Origin: Pagrus major
Lineage: Eukaryota; Chordata; Actinopteri; Spariformes; Sparidae
Assembly (NCBI RefSeq): GCF_040436345.1
Contig: NC_133238.1
Location: forward strand, 5,024,150-5,088,149
Length of the DNA stretch: 64,000 nucleotides
Direction of reading: 5' to 3'
Shown here: in pieces, positions 1-12,290 of the stretch
How the letters are laid out: each line of letters begins with the position of its first letter
How positions within the stretch are numbered: the stretch's first letter is position 1
The notes under the pieces: model-generated
Seen by the model: only the letters and a program-made list of their open reading frames with translations
Database searches by the model: none
Told to the model about the DNA's origin: nothing
Made by a program: the position numbers and the translations under genes

Positions 1-640
1 CTGGTTTAAGTTCAGAAAGTAGTTGAGCTGTGCATAAAGCCTATACCTCAATTTAACAACCATTAGCCATAACCTTAATCCTAACATCAACTCTACCCCT
101 GCATCAGTATGTACAATGTGTTGTTTATAGTTCATGTTTGTTCTGTTCACTGCTTATCAATAAAATTGATTTTTAAATGAATCTGACCTTTAACAGAGGA
201 TATTCTTTCACGTTCCCCTGGACATTATTACACATACTGCTGCTCTCACTGAAATGTAAAATAATACTATTATTACACTAATACATGTACAAACTCCTAT
301 GTACAAATAAAAACGTGATACAATGATTTTCAAAGCTCATTAACCCATATTTTATTCATAATAGAACAGGGAAAACATATGAAATAACACAGAAAATTTG
401 GCTAACACCAATGGTGCTAGCTGTCCGTCACGAATTCGCAGTTAGTGGCGATAATTAAGATTATTTCAGATGTTTTCAGCAGGGTTAGGGTTAGGGTTAG
501 CCTAGTAGTTTTGATGAATAACTCATATCAGTGGGAGTGATGAGCCATAATCTTACCGTATGCTGCACTCTGCATCAATGAACGTTTAGCCGCACGTAGC
601 TGCATCAACCAATCACAATTGTCCAACACCGCGTCCGAAA
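1..640. other. Unassigned left flank
   Basis: No reading frame or element border is supportable here. The stretch is AT-rich and ordinary except for a short telomere-type run at 481-500, three copies of AGGGTT on the plus strand. Such short interstitial runs are common in vertebrate DNA. Minisatellite sequence begins near 641. Confidence 0.4.
481..500 (+). repeat. Short interstitial telomere-type repeat
   Basis: Three perfect tandem AGGGTT units are seen. This is the vertebrate telomere hexamer. The run is far too short to be a telomere end and is best read as an interstitial remnant or chance. Confidence 0.6.
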
Positions 641-803
641 AATACACAGCACACATCAGAAATATACATTAGAAATTCACAGTAGAAATACACAACATGC
701 AGTAGAAATACACAGTTGAAATGAACAGTAGAAACGCACAGCACACAGTCAAAATACACAGAAATACAAAGCACACAGTAGAAATACACATTAGAAATAA
801 ACC
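641..803 (+). repeat. Displaced block of the CAGTAGAAATACA minisatellite
   Basis: The block is built from the same units as the main array at 1981-5350 (CACAGTAGAAATA, CACAGCACACAGTAGAAATA). Its unit order, including the rare variants with TTGAAATGAACAG, GAAACGCACAG and CACAGTCAAAATA, closely matches 2240-2395. It is therefore a displaced or split copy of that part of the array, about 1.6 kb away. Confidence 0.75.
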
Positions 804-1274
804 CATGGATTAAAGTTCTCCGTCGCTACGACGGATTTCCGTCATTCAAACTTAACAGAGGCGACGTGTGAGATCAATGTAGATCGGAGAACTGTTGGCT
901 GATTTTTATTGAGAGATTGTCACACTCTACAGCCAATGGTATCGTTAACAGCGTGTGCGCGCCTGACCAATGACAGTGTAGTGACCCACACAGGGCGGGA
1001 TCTCAACATGGAGCGGCGCTAAAGTTTAGCTGCTCAGCTAGCAAAGACTCGTTGCGCTGCTACGTTATCAATTGAGTTTAGTCAGCATGTGAGAACTCGT
1101 CTGACACGGAGAGTCTCCTGTTGTGTGCTACATGTGTGAAATAACATCTATAGTCTGGTCTTTGTCTGCAGTGTATCTGTGTAAACGGCTTCATTCAGCG
1201 TCTCTCCCTCCCCTCTGGCACCGTGAGTTACCATGGTTACAGGAACGCCCTGAAACTTTATAATGATGATCAAT

Positions 1275-1351
<77 letters not shown>

Positions 1352-1980
1352 TTTTTTGGTTAGTTTGACTGTACAGAATCATGAATGTTGCCTGATTGTA
1401 GCTCAATGCTGAAATCTTGTATTATAACATATAGAACAAAGCCTCAGAGCTTCTTTGATTATTAACAGTATGTTAGTGATGACAGAAAGGTGATAACTCG
1501 CCATCAGACTGACAAGGCTGCAAAAGTTGCTGTTTGTATGATGTATTTTTCTGTTAAACGATAAGAGGCTCACTTTAAACAATATTAATAATAATAATAA
1601 TAATTAATGATAATGATGATGAGAAGAAGAAGTAGAAAAATAGCGTACTGAAAAGTTCTGTAGATGGTTGATTATTTGAAAGAGTAAAACTTGAGAGAAG
1701 CTTGACAAAAAAAAGGCACAGATTGATTTCATAGATTGAAAATTACATTGAAAAGACAAAAAACATTTTAAGTGTGAATAGAACAGCTGTTCAGATCATC
1801 CTCCTGTAAAACACTGTTGGTCAAATATTTAAACTTGATGTCTGCATTAGAGAACATGGTGTGGGGTGAGGCTGTAAATCTTATTTTATTTTTTTAGCAC
1901 GTGTCAAGTAAAATGCCCTGTAACATGTTTCACAAATTACAAATTGGGAATATGACTTGGCTACAGCTCGAAATCCATGT
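804..1980. other. Unassigned sequence splitting the minisatellite
   Basis: About 1.2 kb of non-repeat sequence separates the two minisatellite blocks. It contains a GC-rich stretch (about 820-1240), the AT dinucleotide run at 1276-1349 and a loose ATA/GAT/GAA triplet-rich stretch at 1588-1640. I see no convincing coding exon. The sequence may be a separate insertion into the array, or the array may have expanded on both sides of it, but I found no target-site duplication. Confidence 0.4.
1276..1349. repeat. (AT)n microsatellite
   Basis: An almost uninterrupted alternation of A and T runs for about 70 bases. It can be read as a Tyr-Ile repeat on either strand, which has no coding meaning. Confidence 0.95.
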
Positions 1981-4900
1981 AAACAGCACACAGTGGAAAC
2001 ACACAGTAGAAATACACAGTAGAAATACACAGCACACAGTAGAAATACACAGTAGAAATAAACAACACAGAGTAGAAATACACAGTAGAAACACACAGCA
2101 CACCGTAGAATTACACAGTAGAAACACACAACACATAGTAGAAATACACAGTAGAAATACACAGCAAACAGTCGAAATACACGGTAGAAACACCCAACAC
2201 ACAGTACAAATACACAGTAGAAATACACAGCACACTGCAGGAATACACATCAGAAATACACATTAGAAATAAACAGTAGAAATACACAACACAGTAGAAA
2301 TACACAATTGAAATGAACAGTAGAAACGCACAGCACACAGTCAAAATATACAGTGGAAATACTAAGCACACAGTAGAAATAAACAGCACACAATTGAAAT
2401 ACACAGTAGAAACACACAACACACCGTAGAAATACACAGTAGAAACACACAACACACAGTCGAAATACACAGTAGAAATACACAGCAAACAGTCGAAATA
2501 CACAGTAGAAACACACAACACACAGTAGAAATACACAACACATTAGAAATACACAATTGAAATGAATAGTAGAAACACACAGCACACAGTAAAACTACAC
2601 AGCAGAAATACACAGTAGAATTACACAGTAGAAAGACACATTAGAAATACACAGCACACAGTAGAAATACACATCACACGGTAGAAATACACTGTAGAAA
2701 TACACATCACACAGTAGAAATACACTGTAGAAATACAGAGCACACAGTAGAAATACAAATCACAGTAGAAATACACAATAGAAATACACAGTACATAGAA
2801 GAAATACACTGTAAAAATATGCATCACACAGTAGAAATATACTGTAGAAATACAGAGCACACAGTTGAAATACACATCACACAGTAGAAGAACACAGCAC
2901 ACAGTAGAAAAACACAGTAGAAACACAAAGTAAAAATCACACAGTAGAAACAAAGTAAAACTCACACAGTAGAAATACACAGCACATAATAGAAATACAC
3001 AGTAGAAGAACACAGCACACAGTAGAAATACACAAGAGAAATACACATCACAAAGTAGAAATACACTAGAAATACACAGTACATAGTAGAAATACACTGT
3101 AGAAATACACAGCACAGAGTAGAAATACACATTACACATTAGAAATACACAGTAGAAATACACAGAAGTACACAACACACAGTAGAAAAACACAGTAGAA
3201 ATAAACATGACAGTCGAAATACACAGTACATAGTAGAAATACAGAGTAGAAACACACAACACAAAGTAGAAATACACAGTAGAAACACACAGCACATAAT
3301 AGAAATACACAGTAGACGAACACAGCACACAGTAGAAATACACAAGAGAAATACACATCACAAAGTAGAAAACACTAGAAATACACAGTACATAGTAGAA
3401 ATACACTGTAGAAATACACAGCACAGAGTAGAAATACACATTACACATTAGAAGTACAAAGCACACAGTAGAAATACACAGTAGAAATGAACAGCACACA
3501 GCAGAAATACAAAGCAGAAATAAATCATCAGAAATACACAGCAGAAATACACAGAAGAAAAACACAGTAGAAATAAACAGAAAACAATAGAAATACAAAG
3601 CACACAGTAGAAATACATAGCAAACAGTCGCAATACACAATAGAAAAACACAGCACACAGTAGAAATACACAGCAGAAACACACAGTAGAAATACACATC
3701 AGAAATACACAGTAGAAATACACAGGAAACAGTAGAAATACACAGTAGAAATACAAAGCATACAATCGAAATACACAGTGGAAATATAAAGCACACAGTA
3801 GAAATACACAGCAAAAAGTAGAAATACACAGTACAATGTAGAAATACACAGTAGAAATACAGAACACACAGTAGAAATACATAGGAGAAATACAGAACAT
3901 ACAGTAGAAAGAGACTACAAATACACAGCACACAGTAGAAATACACATCACACAGTACAAAGGCACAGCACACACTAGAAATAAACATCACACAGTAGAA
4001 ATACACAGTACATAGTAGAAATACACAGTAGAAATATACATCACACAGTAGAAATACACAGTAGAAATACATAGCACACAGTAGGAATACACAGTAGAAA
4101 TACACATTACAGTAGAAAAACTATAAAGACAGAGCACAAAGTAGAAATACACAATAGAAATACACATCACAAAGTAGAAATACACTAGAAATACACAGTA
4201 CATAGTAGAAATACACTGTAGAAATACACAGCACAGAGTAGAAATACACATTACACATTAGAAATACACAGTACATAGTAGAAATACACAGTAGAAATAT
4301 ACATCACACAGTAGAAATACACAGTAGAAATACATAGCACACAGTAGGAATACACAGTAGAAATACACATTACAGTAGAAAGACACTATAAAGACAGAGC
4401 ACAAAGTAGAAATACACAATAGAAATACACATCACAAAGTAGAAATACACTAGAAATACACAGTACATAGTAGAAATACACTGTAGAAATACACAGCACA
4501 GAGTAGAAATACACATTACACATTAGAAATACACAGTAGAAATACACAGAAGTACACAACCTACAGTAGAAAAACACAGTAGAAATAAACATGACAGTCG
4601 AAATACACAGTACATAGAAATACAGAGTAGAAACACACAACACAAAGTAGAAATACGCAGTAGAAACACACAGCACATAATAGAAATACACAGTAGACGA
4701 ACACAGCACACAGTAGAAATACACAAGAGAAATACACATCACAAAGTAGAAAACACTAGAAATACACAGTACATAGTAGAAATACACTGTAGAAATACAC
4801 AGCACAGAGTAGAAATACACATTACACATTAGAAGTACAAAGCACACAGTAGAAATGAACAGCACACAGCAGAAATACAAAGCAGAAATAAATAATCAGA

Positions 4901-5350
4901 AATACACAGCAGAAACACACAGTAGAAATAAACAGAAAACAATAGAAATACAAAGCACACAGTAGAAATACATAGCAAACAGTCGCAATACACAATAGAA
5001 AAACACAGCACACAGTAGAAATACACAGCACATAGTAGAAACACACAGTAGAAATACACAGCACACAGTAGAAATACACATCAGAAATACACAGTAGAAA
5101 TACACAGGAAACAGTAGAAATACACAGTAGAAATACAAAGCATACAATCGAAATACACAGTGGAAATAAAAAGCACACAGTAGAAATACACAGCAAAAAG
5201 TAGAAATACACATCACACAGTAGAAATACACAGTAGAAATACACATCACAGTAGAAATACACAGAAGAAATACACAGCACACAGTAGAATTATCCAGTAG
5301 TAATACACATCACACAGTGAAAATAACAAGTACACAGTAGAAATACCCAG
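1981..5350 (+). repeat. 3.4-kb minisatellite array, CACAGTAGAAATA type, with higher-order units
   Basis: The array is built from short variable units, mainly CACAGTAGAAATA (about 13 bases) and a longer form with an extra CACAGCA or CATCACA (about 20 bases). Longer-range order is visible. A segment with the landmark GTAGGAATACACAG recurs 263 bases apart (4081 and 4344). A block of roughly 0.8 kb starting near 3120 recurs about 1.38 kb downstream (for example CAAAGTAGAAAACACTAG at 3361 and 4742). The strong A bias makes the minus strand poor in stop codons, giving frames of up to 494 codons made of repeated Tyr-Phe-Tyr-Cys-Val-Phe-Leu-Leu-Cys-like words. These follow from composition and are not called as genes. 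The array ends abruptly at a hAT border at 5352. Confidence 0.92.
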
Positions 5351-5351
5351 C

Positions 5352-6961
5352 CAGGGCCGGCCCTGGGCATAGGCAGTATAGGCGAATGCTAAGGGCGCCG
5401 TCATCCACGGGTGGCGCCGCAAACGGGGGGAGAAAAAAAATAAAAATAATATTTTTAATAATATATTTTTTACCAGTGCTATTACTTATATTATTTCGAA
5501 ATATTATATAAGCCCACAGCAACATAACTTCATAGCAAAGCCTATTAAATAATGGAGAGGCCTTTCTTCTGGGTTCCTGGCTCGTTGCACTGTACCTGCC
5601 CTCTGTGAGGGAGGGGGCGGGGTCGAGAGGCGAGCTGCCTGAATCCGACCGGACCGTGACCCAAGAGCGACGTTTATTGATACTGTAGCAGAACAACAAT
5701 GTCCAAAAGACTGAAACCATCCGGCGCCCAGGGAAGGAAAAGAAGGAGAGAAGAGGAGAAACACGTGAAAAAGAAAGAGGTAGGCCTACAGTAACGTCAA
5801 TGTGATGAAGTGAATGAAACTAATATGCATCGTAGTTACCGTTGTTGGAGCAGAGTGTTAGCTTGCTAGCTTACTTCGGACGATAGTAGCATTGTTTAAT
5901 AATCAGTAAATAGCTGAGTCGACGTTAGTTCATGTTACTCCACCTTAAATTCATCAGGGACATTTGGAAAGTTGACGTCAGGCCTGTTCAGGTGCTATTA
6001 CAACCTGTTGGCTGTGTTTTCCTGCTTGTATGTCAGTTAAAATGCTATTAGTTTTCCATCCCCTTTATAAGTAATAGGGCAGTTGTAAGCTTTTGGTTTA
6101 TTGTGTATTGTGTTTATGTTTGTTAAAGTTTACATCAGTGTTAAAGTGTATTACTGTTAATACTCCATACCTTAGCTTTCCCATATCATTCATAGGCTAC
6201 ATATATATATATAGCTATATATAAGTTTCACTGCACTTTACTTTAGTCTATATTAGTCTTATGTATAGCACACACCAAGCATCTGTTTTTTATTAAAATG
6301 TAACATCCAGTGGTCACATATACTTCTCTTCTCTCTTCAGATGCACTTCTAAAATATTTCACCACCACCGCCAGTGACACAGCATCAGGTGCTCCTGTCC
6401 TCTACCTCAGCACAGAGAGTGACTAAGCATCAGGACTAAAGGCTGCACCAATAGACCCTGTTGACTGGCCTTCTCTTCTAACTGACAAAGTAAGAAAGGA
6501 GTTAGTTCACAGAGGACCATTTCAAATAAAAAACAGTTACACATTTCCCAAAAACAAAGATGGGAGAAAGTGTCCACATGACTTTTTTTTACCAGAGTCT
6601 CAGTCAGTGGGGAAGAAATCAAAAGAAGCTGGCTGATGTACTCAAAAACGAATGATAGCTTGCACTGCTTCTGCTGCAAAAGGTTTCCTCCCAAAGAATA
6701 CAGACTGTTTTTATTTTGTATGTAAATAGAATATTCTTTAATATGTTTGTGCAATACCTTATTTATTGTATTTTTAATTTATCACTTGATTCTTTCTTCA
6801 GTTTTTATTTTATTTTTTTTACTGAAAAGAAATAAAATCTTGAATACATACATGTAGTTTCTGTGTGAGTGTATGAAAATTGATTGTGAAATTGACTGCG
6901 ATGCAAGGGGGCGCCAGCCAAAATCTTGCCTAGGGCACCAAATTGGTCAGGGCCGGCACTG
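5352..6961 (+). mobile_element. hAT-type DNA transposon, TTF-finger family, copy 1
   Basis: The left end is CAGGGCCGGCCCTG and the right end is the inverted form ending GGGCCGGCACTG, so short terminal inverted repeats are visible. The same family occurs at 51836-53429 on the other strand, where a perfect 8-bp target duplication proves hAT-type mobility. Only a TTF zinc-finger exon is recognisable and no DDE catalytic core is present, so the copy is non-autonomous. The left flank is minisatellite. At the right border the sequence runs directly into a second, partial copy. Confidence 0.85.
6341..6725 (+). pseudogene. TTF zinc-finger exon of hAT transposase, copy 1
   Basis: A 3' splice site (TCTCTCTTCAG) precedes the frame. 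The frame reads ALLKYFTTTASDTASGAP and then hits a TAA after STESD. The third copy of the family has a Thr codon (ACA) at that place and reads through. Downstream, the conserved TTF-domain words are recognisable (CPHDFF, SLHCFCCKRFPP, EYRLFLFCM), with a small insertion after the CPHDFF motif that disturbs the frame. In related ZMYM/TTF-type hAT proteins this domain lies N-terminal to the transposase core, which is absent here. This is an inactive exon. Confidence 0.75.
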
Positions 6962-8124
6962 AATGTGATGAAGTGAATGAAACTAATATGCATCGTAGTT
7001 ACCGTTGTTGGAGCAGAGTGTTAGCTTGCTAGCTTACTTCGGACGATAGTAGCATTGTTTAATAATCAGTAAATAGCTGAGTCGACGTTAGTTCATGTTA
7101 CTCCACCTTAAATTCATCAGGGACATTTGGAAAGTTGACGTCAGGCCTGTTCAGGTGCTATTACAACCTGTTGGCTGTGTTTTCCTGCTTGTATGTCAGT
7201 TAAAATGCTATTAGTTTTCTATCCCCTTTATAAGTAATAGGGCAGTTGTAAGCTTTTGGTTTATTGTGTATTGTGTTTATGTTTGTTAAAGTTTACATCA
7301 GTGTTAAAGTGTATTACTGTTAATACTCCATACCTTAGCTTTCCCATATCATTCATAGGCTACATATATATATATAGCTATATATAAGTTTCACTGCACT
7401 TTACTTTAGTCTATATTAGTCTTATGTATAGCACACACCAAGCATCTGTTTTTTATTAAAATGTAACATCCAGTGGTCACATATACTTCTGTTCTCTCTT
7501 CAGATGCACTTCTAAAATATTTCACCACCACCGCCAGTGACACAGCATCAGGTGCTCCTGTCCTCTACCTCAGCACAGAGAGTGACTAAGCATCAGGACT
7601 AAAGGCTGCACCAATAGACCCTGTTGACTGGCCTTCTCTTCTAACTGACAAAGTAAGAAAGGAGTTAGTTCACAGAGGACCATTTCAAATAAAAAACAGT
7701 TACACATTTCCCAAAAACAAAGATGGGAGAAAGTGTCCACATGACTTTTTTTTACCAGAGTCTCAGTCAGTGGGGAAGAAATCAAAAGAAGCTGGCTGAT
7801 GTACTCAAAAACGAATGATAGCTTGCACTGCTTCTGCTGCAAAAGGTTTCCTCCCAAAGAATACAGACTGTTTTTATTTTGTATGTAAATAGAATATTCT
7901 TTAATATGTTTGTGCAATACCTTATTTATTGTATTTTTAATTTATCACTTGATTCTTTCTTCAGTTTTTATTTTATTTTTTTTACTGAAAAGAAATAAAA
8001 TCTTGAATACATACATGTAGTTTCTGTGTGAGTGTATGAAAATTGATTGTGAAATTGACTGCGATGCAAGGGGGCGCCAGCCAAAATCTTGCCTAGGGCA
8101 CCAAATTGGTCAGGGCCGGCACTG
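6962..8124 (+). mobile_element. Partial tandem duplicate of the hAT element, copy 2
   Basis: This 1163-base segment repeats 5799-6961 at an exact offset of 1163. I noticed only two differences by eye (the base pairs 6066/7229 and 6328/7491, positions approximate). It starts in the middle of the element, so it has no left terminal repeat, and ends with the same right terminus (GGGCCGGCACTG). It is a head-to-tail duplication of the 3' two-thirds of the transposon, recent or a product of assembly. Confidence 0.9.
7504..7888 (+). pseudogene. TTF zinc-finger exon of hAT transposase, copy 2
   Basis: This is the same exon as at 6341-6725, shifted by 1163 bases. It has the same in-frame TAA after STESD and the same disturbed frame after CPHDFF, so both defects predate the tandem duplication. 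Confidence 0.75.
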
Positions 8125-8137
8125 ATACCTGGCAACA

Positions 8138-11100
8138 ATGTCTGGCTACCTTGGGATGGGGGAAAATCCTAAAACATACAGAATGAAGTGCCTCTTGTGC
8201 CTGCCAAAGTGCCATGAGATAAAGGCGTTTAAGAACTCTCCGTCCAACCTTAAGAAACACATTGAGGTAAATGAATTAAGTAACGTTAATCGCTGCCAAT
8301 GTCATCTCATGTGCCAGGAGTATAAATATGCAATTTCCTGATAAAACATAGTTTTAGCCAACATTTTAGCCTACATATTTCGTAAGCCAACATTACGTGC
8401 AAGCTAACGTTGCTAGTAACTTTAGTATCACACGTGGTGGCGTGGACAAGTATGGATAAACCTACGCGACACACACACCCACAGTATTTTACACTTTATT
8501 CTAGAAAATATCTTGCGCAAATTGTTCTGCAGGAGTGTCGATAAAACAGGGTTAGCATCTTAACCTATTCGAAGGAGGCAGCTTTCCTTCCGCATGATAA
8601 ATTTTCAATATCAAGCGCTTCACTTTTTTTATTGATTATTATCAGATCGCACAAGATCTGTAACTTGAAGTTAAGCAATATTGAAAATCTGCATTTTTGT
8701 TCATAGGAGCTGTAGTGAAATAGCACGCTGTTTAATAAAATAGCTTTGTTTTTGTTTTTTAGTGTATTTGTTGTAATGCACAGCTATTGCCAGTCTGGGT
8801 CTAGAGCAGATATGAAAAAAGTGCATGTATGTGCATATAATAACTACCAGATACAGAGCACATCTGCAAAAGTTGGAACCAAAACTGCATTTATGTTAAC
8901 CACAAAGAAAAAAGGGGGGAAAGCAGATGTCCAAGCTCAATGTGCTGCATGATGTTTTAGCTTGTACATCTGCTATTTTTTAAACAATTTGGCATTTTTG
9001 AAAGATAAAATATAGTTGACAGTTGACCAACATTTTTATCAATTGGACATGCCCACAATTGGGACACCAGGGTGAAAGTGGTTAGAACAATCCAGACCTG
9101 TCATTGTGGTAACTGTTGAGTAATGTCTTGAGTATCATTTAAACTAATAATATTATTTATTTTATTCATGTATTTTTCATCTAGAGAGCACATCCACAAA
9201 TGAAAATGAAGCCTTCAGAGAGCTTCTCGCAGATCTCCTTCCTACTGTCAAAGTCATCACACGGGTCACCCTGCGATCAAGGATTGAAGATTTAGCAAAG
9301 ACTATGAAAAGCGTGGTAACTGAGGAGATGAGTAAAGTGGACCACATCGCCACCACTACAGACTGCTGGTCAGTTAGGAGAAGGAGCTTCCTTGGTGTGA
9401 CTGCCCACTGGGTCAACCCGGGTCATAATGACCACTAAAAAAGCAGAGCTCCACTAAAGAGCCTGCAATCGTTGCGGAAGGTTATCTGATGTTTTCGAAG
9501 AATTTTGGACGTGTGGGGCGAACTATTTCTTTCTTAGCTGAAGCCGACAACGGGACAAAATAAATGTAAAGACAGACATAGTGGAGTTCCTATTTTCGTT
9601 TTGACAGGTATAATAAATTCTGTAGTCTACCCCTTACATGACCTGGAAAGTGACATTATTCTAAAACGCATAAGAATAACTCCCCCGACATGGTTAGAAA
9701 ATACTGCCTCTAGGCCTGTCACAATTATTACATAATCGCCCTGTCCTGATCATTTTGCATAATCGTCAGATTCCACGATCAAGGGAATTCTACTCCAATG
9801 TTAGAAATGCCGCATAAACATGCTTGGATGGAAACATGGTGTTTTAAGAGCAGCGTGGCTCCTTTTTAAGAGCGTAGCGAGTGGTGAAGCCGGAGACAGA
9901 GAGATGGTGGCTGAGCTCAGAGCTGACAGGTGTGGGTGATGGAGGAGAGAAGAAATTAACAGTAAAGTTGTCTAGTAGTAGTAAATGTACAGTTTAGGTT
10001 TCTGTTTGTCTCTGAGTAAATGCTGCAGCTCCTCAGGACCCAGGAAAGTTCCCGTGTCTTGCTTCCCAGCTGCTGGGTAAAGTGAGGGAGGAGCTAGGCT
10101 AGGTTACGGAAGTTAGCATCAACTTCGACCCTGGAGGCAAACCAAAGTCTCTGCTGAAGCAGGAACGGTTAACTACGGAAATGAGGAGAACATTACTCGC
10201 CCTGCCTCATCGGCATGCAAAAAGTAATCAGGAGTAAATGCTAAACGTCAGTATATTTTCCTGCTTTTTTGTCCTTTGCCAATCACACCTATGAAAAAAC
10301 TGCAACATTCAGCAAGTGTCATGGGCTGTGGAATAAGTGTGGAAGATCCTGCCAAGCAGCTGAAGCTGTGGAAGATGCCTGCTCCCTCCAGCTGCTACGA
10401 CCAAATGCCACCAGGTGGAACTCGCTGTTTATGGCTGTGGAAAGGCTACTCAAGAATCTGAGAGAGAAGGGAGAGCCAGCTTTAAGAGAGATCTGTGCAG
10501 AATTGAAGGTTCCAATGTAAGTTGGAATTATGTATTTTTTATTTATTTATTTATTTATTTTTTGCCTGTCATGGCTTCTGTGAATGTCCCTGACTTGTAT
10601 CATATTTAAATGAGACTCGTTTAAAAACCACTTGACCCCTTTAGAAATGATCCCTGAGGTGAAAGTGCTATGCTCCATTAAAGTCCTCATTTCATACTAT
10701 GTTCGCCTTCCTAGTGGTTTAGTTTACCGGAGCTATTAAATATTTTTACCACCACTAGAATGCAGTAATATGTTGAACATACACTATCTAGCTTTCACCA
10801 ACCTACCTACTACTGCACTCTAGTGGTTATAAAAATATTCAATCTCTCAAGTAAACTAAACCATTATAAGGAGCTGTAGACAACCTCGGAACTGGTTCAT
10901 ACACAATGTACTGTAAAACCTTGCTTTGTATGTTTTCTAGGTTACTGATTTTTGGGTACAATATTCATGCATAATTGTAAAACAGTGGTTTGTTTTCTCC
11001 CTAACCGGTTCCATCCAGTTGAGCTCACTTTCCTCAAAGAGTACTACACCACCATGAGCCCTGTCGCCCAGTCCATCAACATCCTCCAAGGAGAAGCGGA

Positions 11101-12290
11101 AGTCCAGATAGGATGGCTTCTTCCGACGATTTCCCTGCTGAGCAGCAAACTGGAAAAAATAAAGATTGAACAGAGGCACTGCAAGCCGTTGGTTGAAGCC
11201 ATTCAAGTGGGCATCCAGAACCGTTTTGGCGAGATGTTAAAGAGACCCTGAATTGATTGCTGCAGCGATTCTCATCCCAAAGTTCAGAACGGCCTGGATC
11301 AAAGATGATGCTACACTGAGAATTGGTAAGACAACATGAAGATCTTTAAAATAGGAAAGGAAATGTGGCAAATATACATTAAATTACAAATTTAATGTAC
11401 ACTTACTACATTTGTTATTTTATTATTCATTTTATACATCAGTCTAATTTCGAATTAGGTGGATAGTATTTCAGCTGTAATCAGGGTACTGTAAATTTTG
11501 TTTTTGAAGTTCGGGGCCTGAAAATATCTCAAGATGTCTGGAATTGTTAGAGTCAAGACATTAAATTTGTGTTTCTCTCCTTGTTTATTCCTTGAATTTG
11601 GCAGATACAGAAATTGTGAAAGTAGCCAATCTGCAAGCTCACACTGCCTCGTGTTGCGAGCTTGTAGATCTATTTTCACAATTTGTCTCAACTTTTTTTC
11701 TATTATTGTATTTATTCTTTTGCTAATTTTGGCCTTTTGTTTCTGATAGTATTGTTTGTCAATGTAATTTAATTTTTTTCCCTTAGAGTTATGGAAAATG
11801 TCATAAATGTAATTAAATTTGTCCTATAAAAATGTGCACATACCCTGGCTGTACTAATGCTAGTTTCACCCTCCCTGTGTTTCAGGGTTGGACTACATCA
11901 GGGAGCAGTTGGAGGATTCTTCCATTTCAGCAGATGTTGGATCCGGCTCATCTGATGAGGGAGATTTCTTCCATGCCCTGAAAAGATCCCACGAAACACA
12001 AAGCGCCACCAAGCAGCTTGATTCGTACCCAACCTACTCAACAGACAACATCAAGGATACTGAAGACATTTCCTGTGGTTCTCAAGTTGTCTGTCAAATT
12101 CAACACACCTCTGCCTGCTTCTGCAGCCTGTGAAAGACTGTTCAGCATAGCAGGTCTCATCTTCAGCCCAAAAAGAGCACGGCTAGCTGCGAACACTTTT
12201 GAAAATCAACTTCTGCTGAGGATGAACCGCGAGTTCAACTTCTCTATCACCACTAGAACCAGAACCAGAAAGTTTGTGTGTGTGGTGTGA
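8138..12290 (+). pseudogene. Decayed multi-exon hAT transposase (ZBED/Ac-like)
   Basis: Recognisable exons run in order. 8138-8266 is a BED-finger-like segment (MSGYLGMGENP, KCLLCLPKCHEI, then GAG/GTAAAT). About 9187-9435 reads ELLADLLPTVKVITRVTLRS through TTDCWSVRRRSFLGVTAHW, with the first catalytic Asp in TTDCWS. 10266-10516 contains LLRPNATRWNSLFMAVERL and a GTAAGT donor. About 10990-11325 has LTFLKEYYTTMSPVAQSINI. 11886-12290 carries the C-terminal dimerisation motif LPASAACERLFSIAGLIFSP. The exon expected between TTDCWS and TRWNS is missing. A frameshift lies near 11250 and another near 12060-12090. The gene cannot encode an active enzyme as it stands. Confidence 0.8.
9439..10260. other. 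Sequence replacing a missing hAT transposase exon
   Basis: No coding similarity was seen here. The stretch contains CCTGTCACAATTATTACATAATCG (about 9716), which resembles other short repeat elements of fish. By position it stands where the second catalytic part of the hAT transposase should be, so it is probably later inserted or unrelated sequence. Confidence 0.35.

Noticed and set aside
1276..1349. Tyr-Ile repeat peptide
   Set aside because: Translation of an AT dinucleotide microsatellite.
1881..5282. Many long minus-strand frames (up to 494 codons) rich in Tyr, Phe, Cys, Val and Leu
   Set aside because: They consist entirely of translated minisatellite units and occur in several overlapping frames. 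Stop-poor composition explains them, so no gene is called.
1981..5350. CRISPR-like alternation of repeats and spacers
   Set aside because: Units are too short and variable, there is no constant repeat with unique spacers, and the surrounding DNA is vertebrate.
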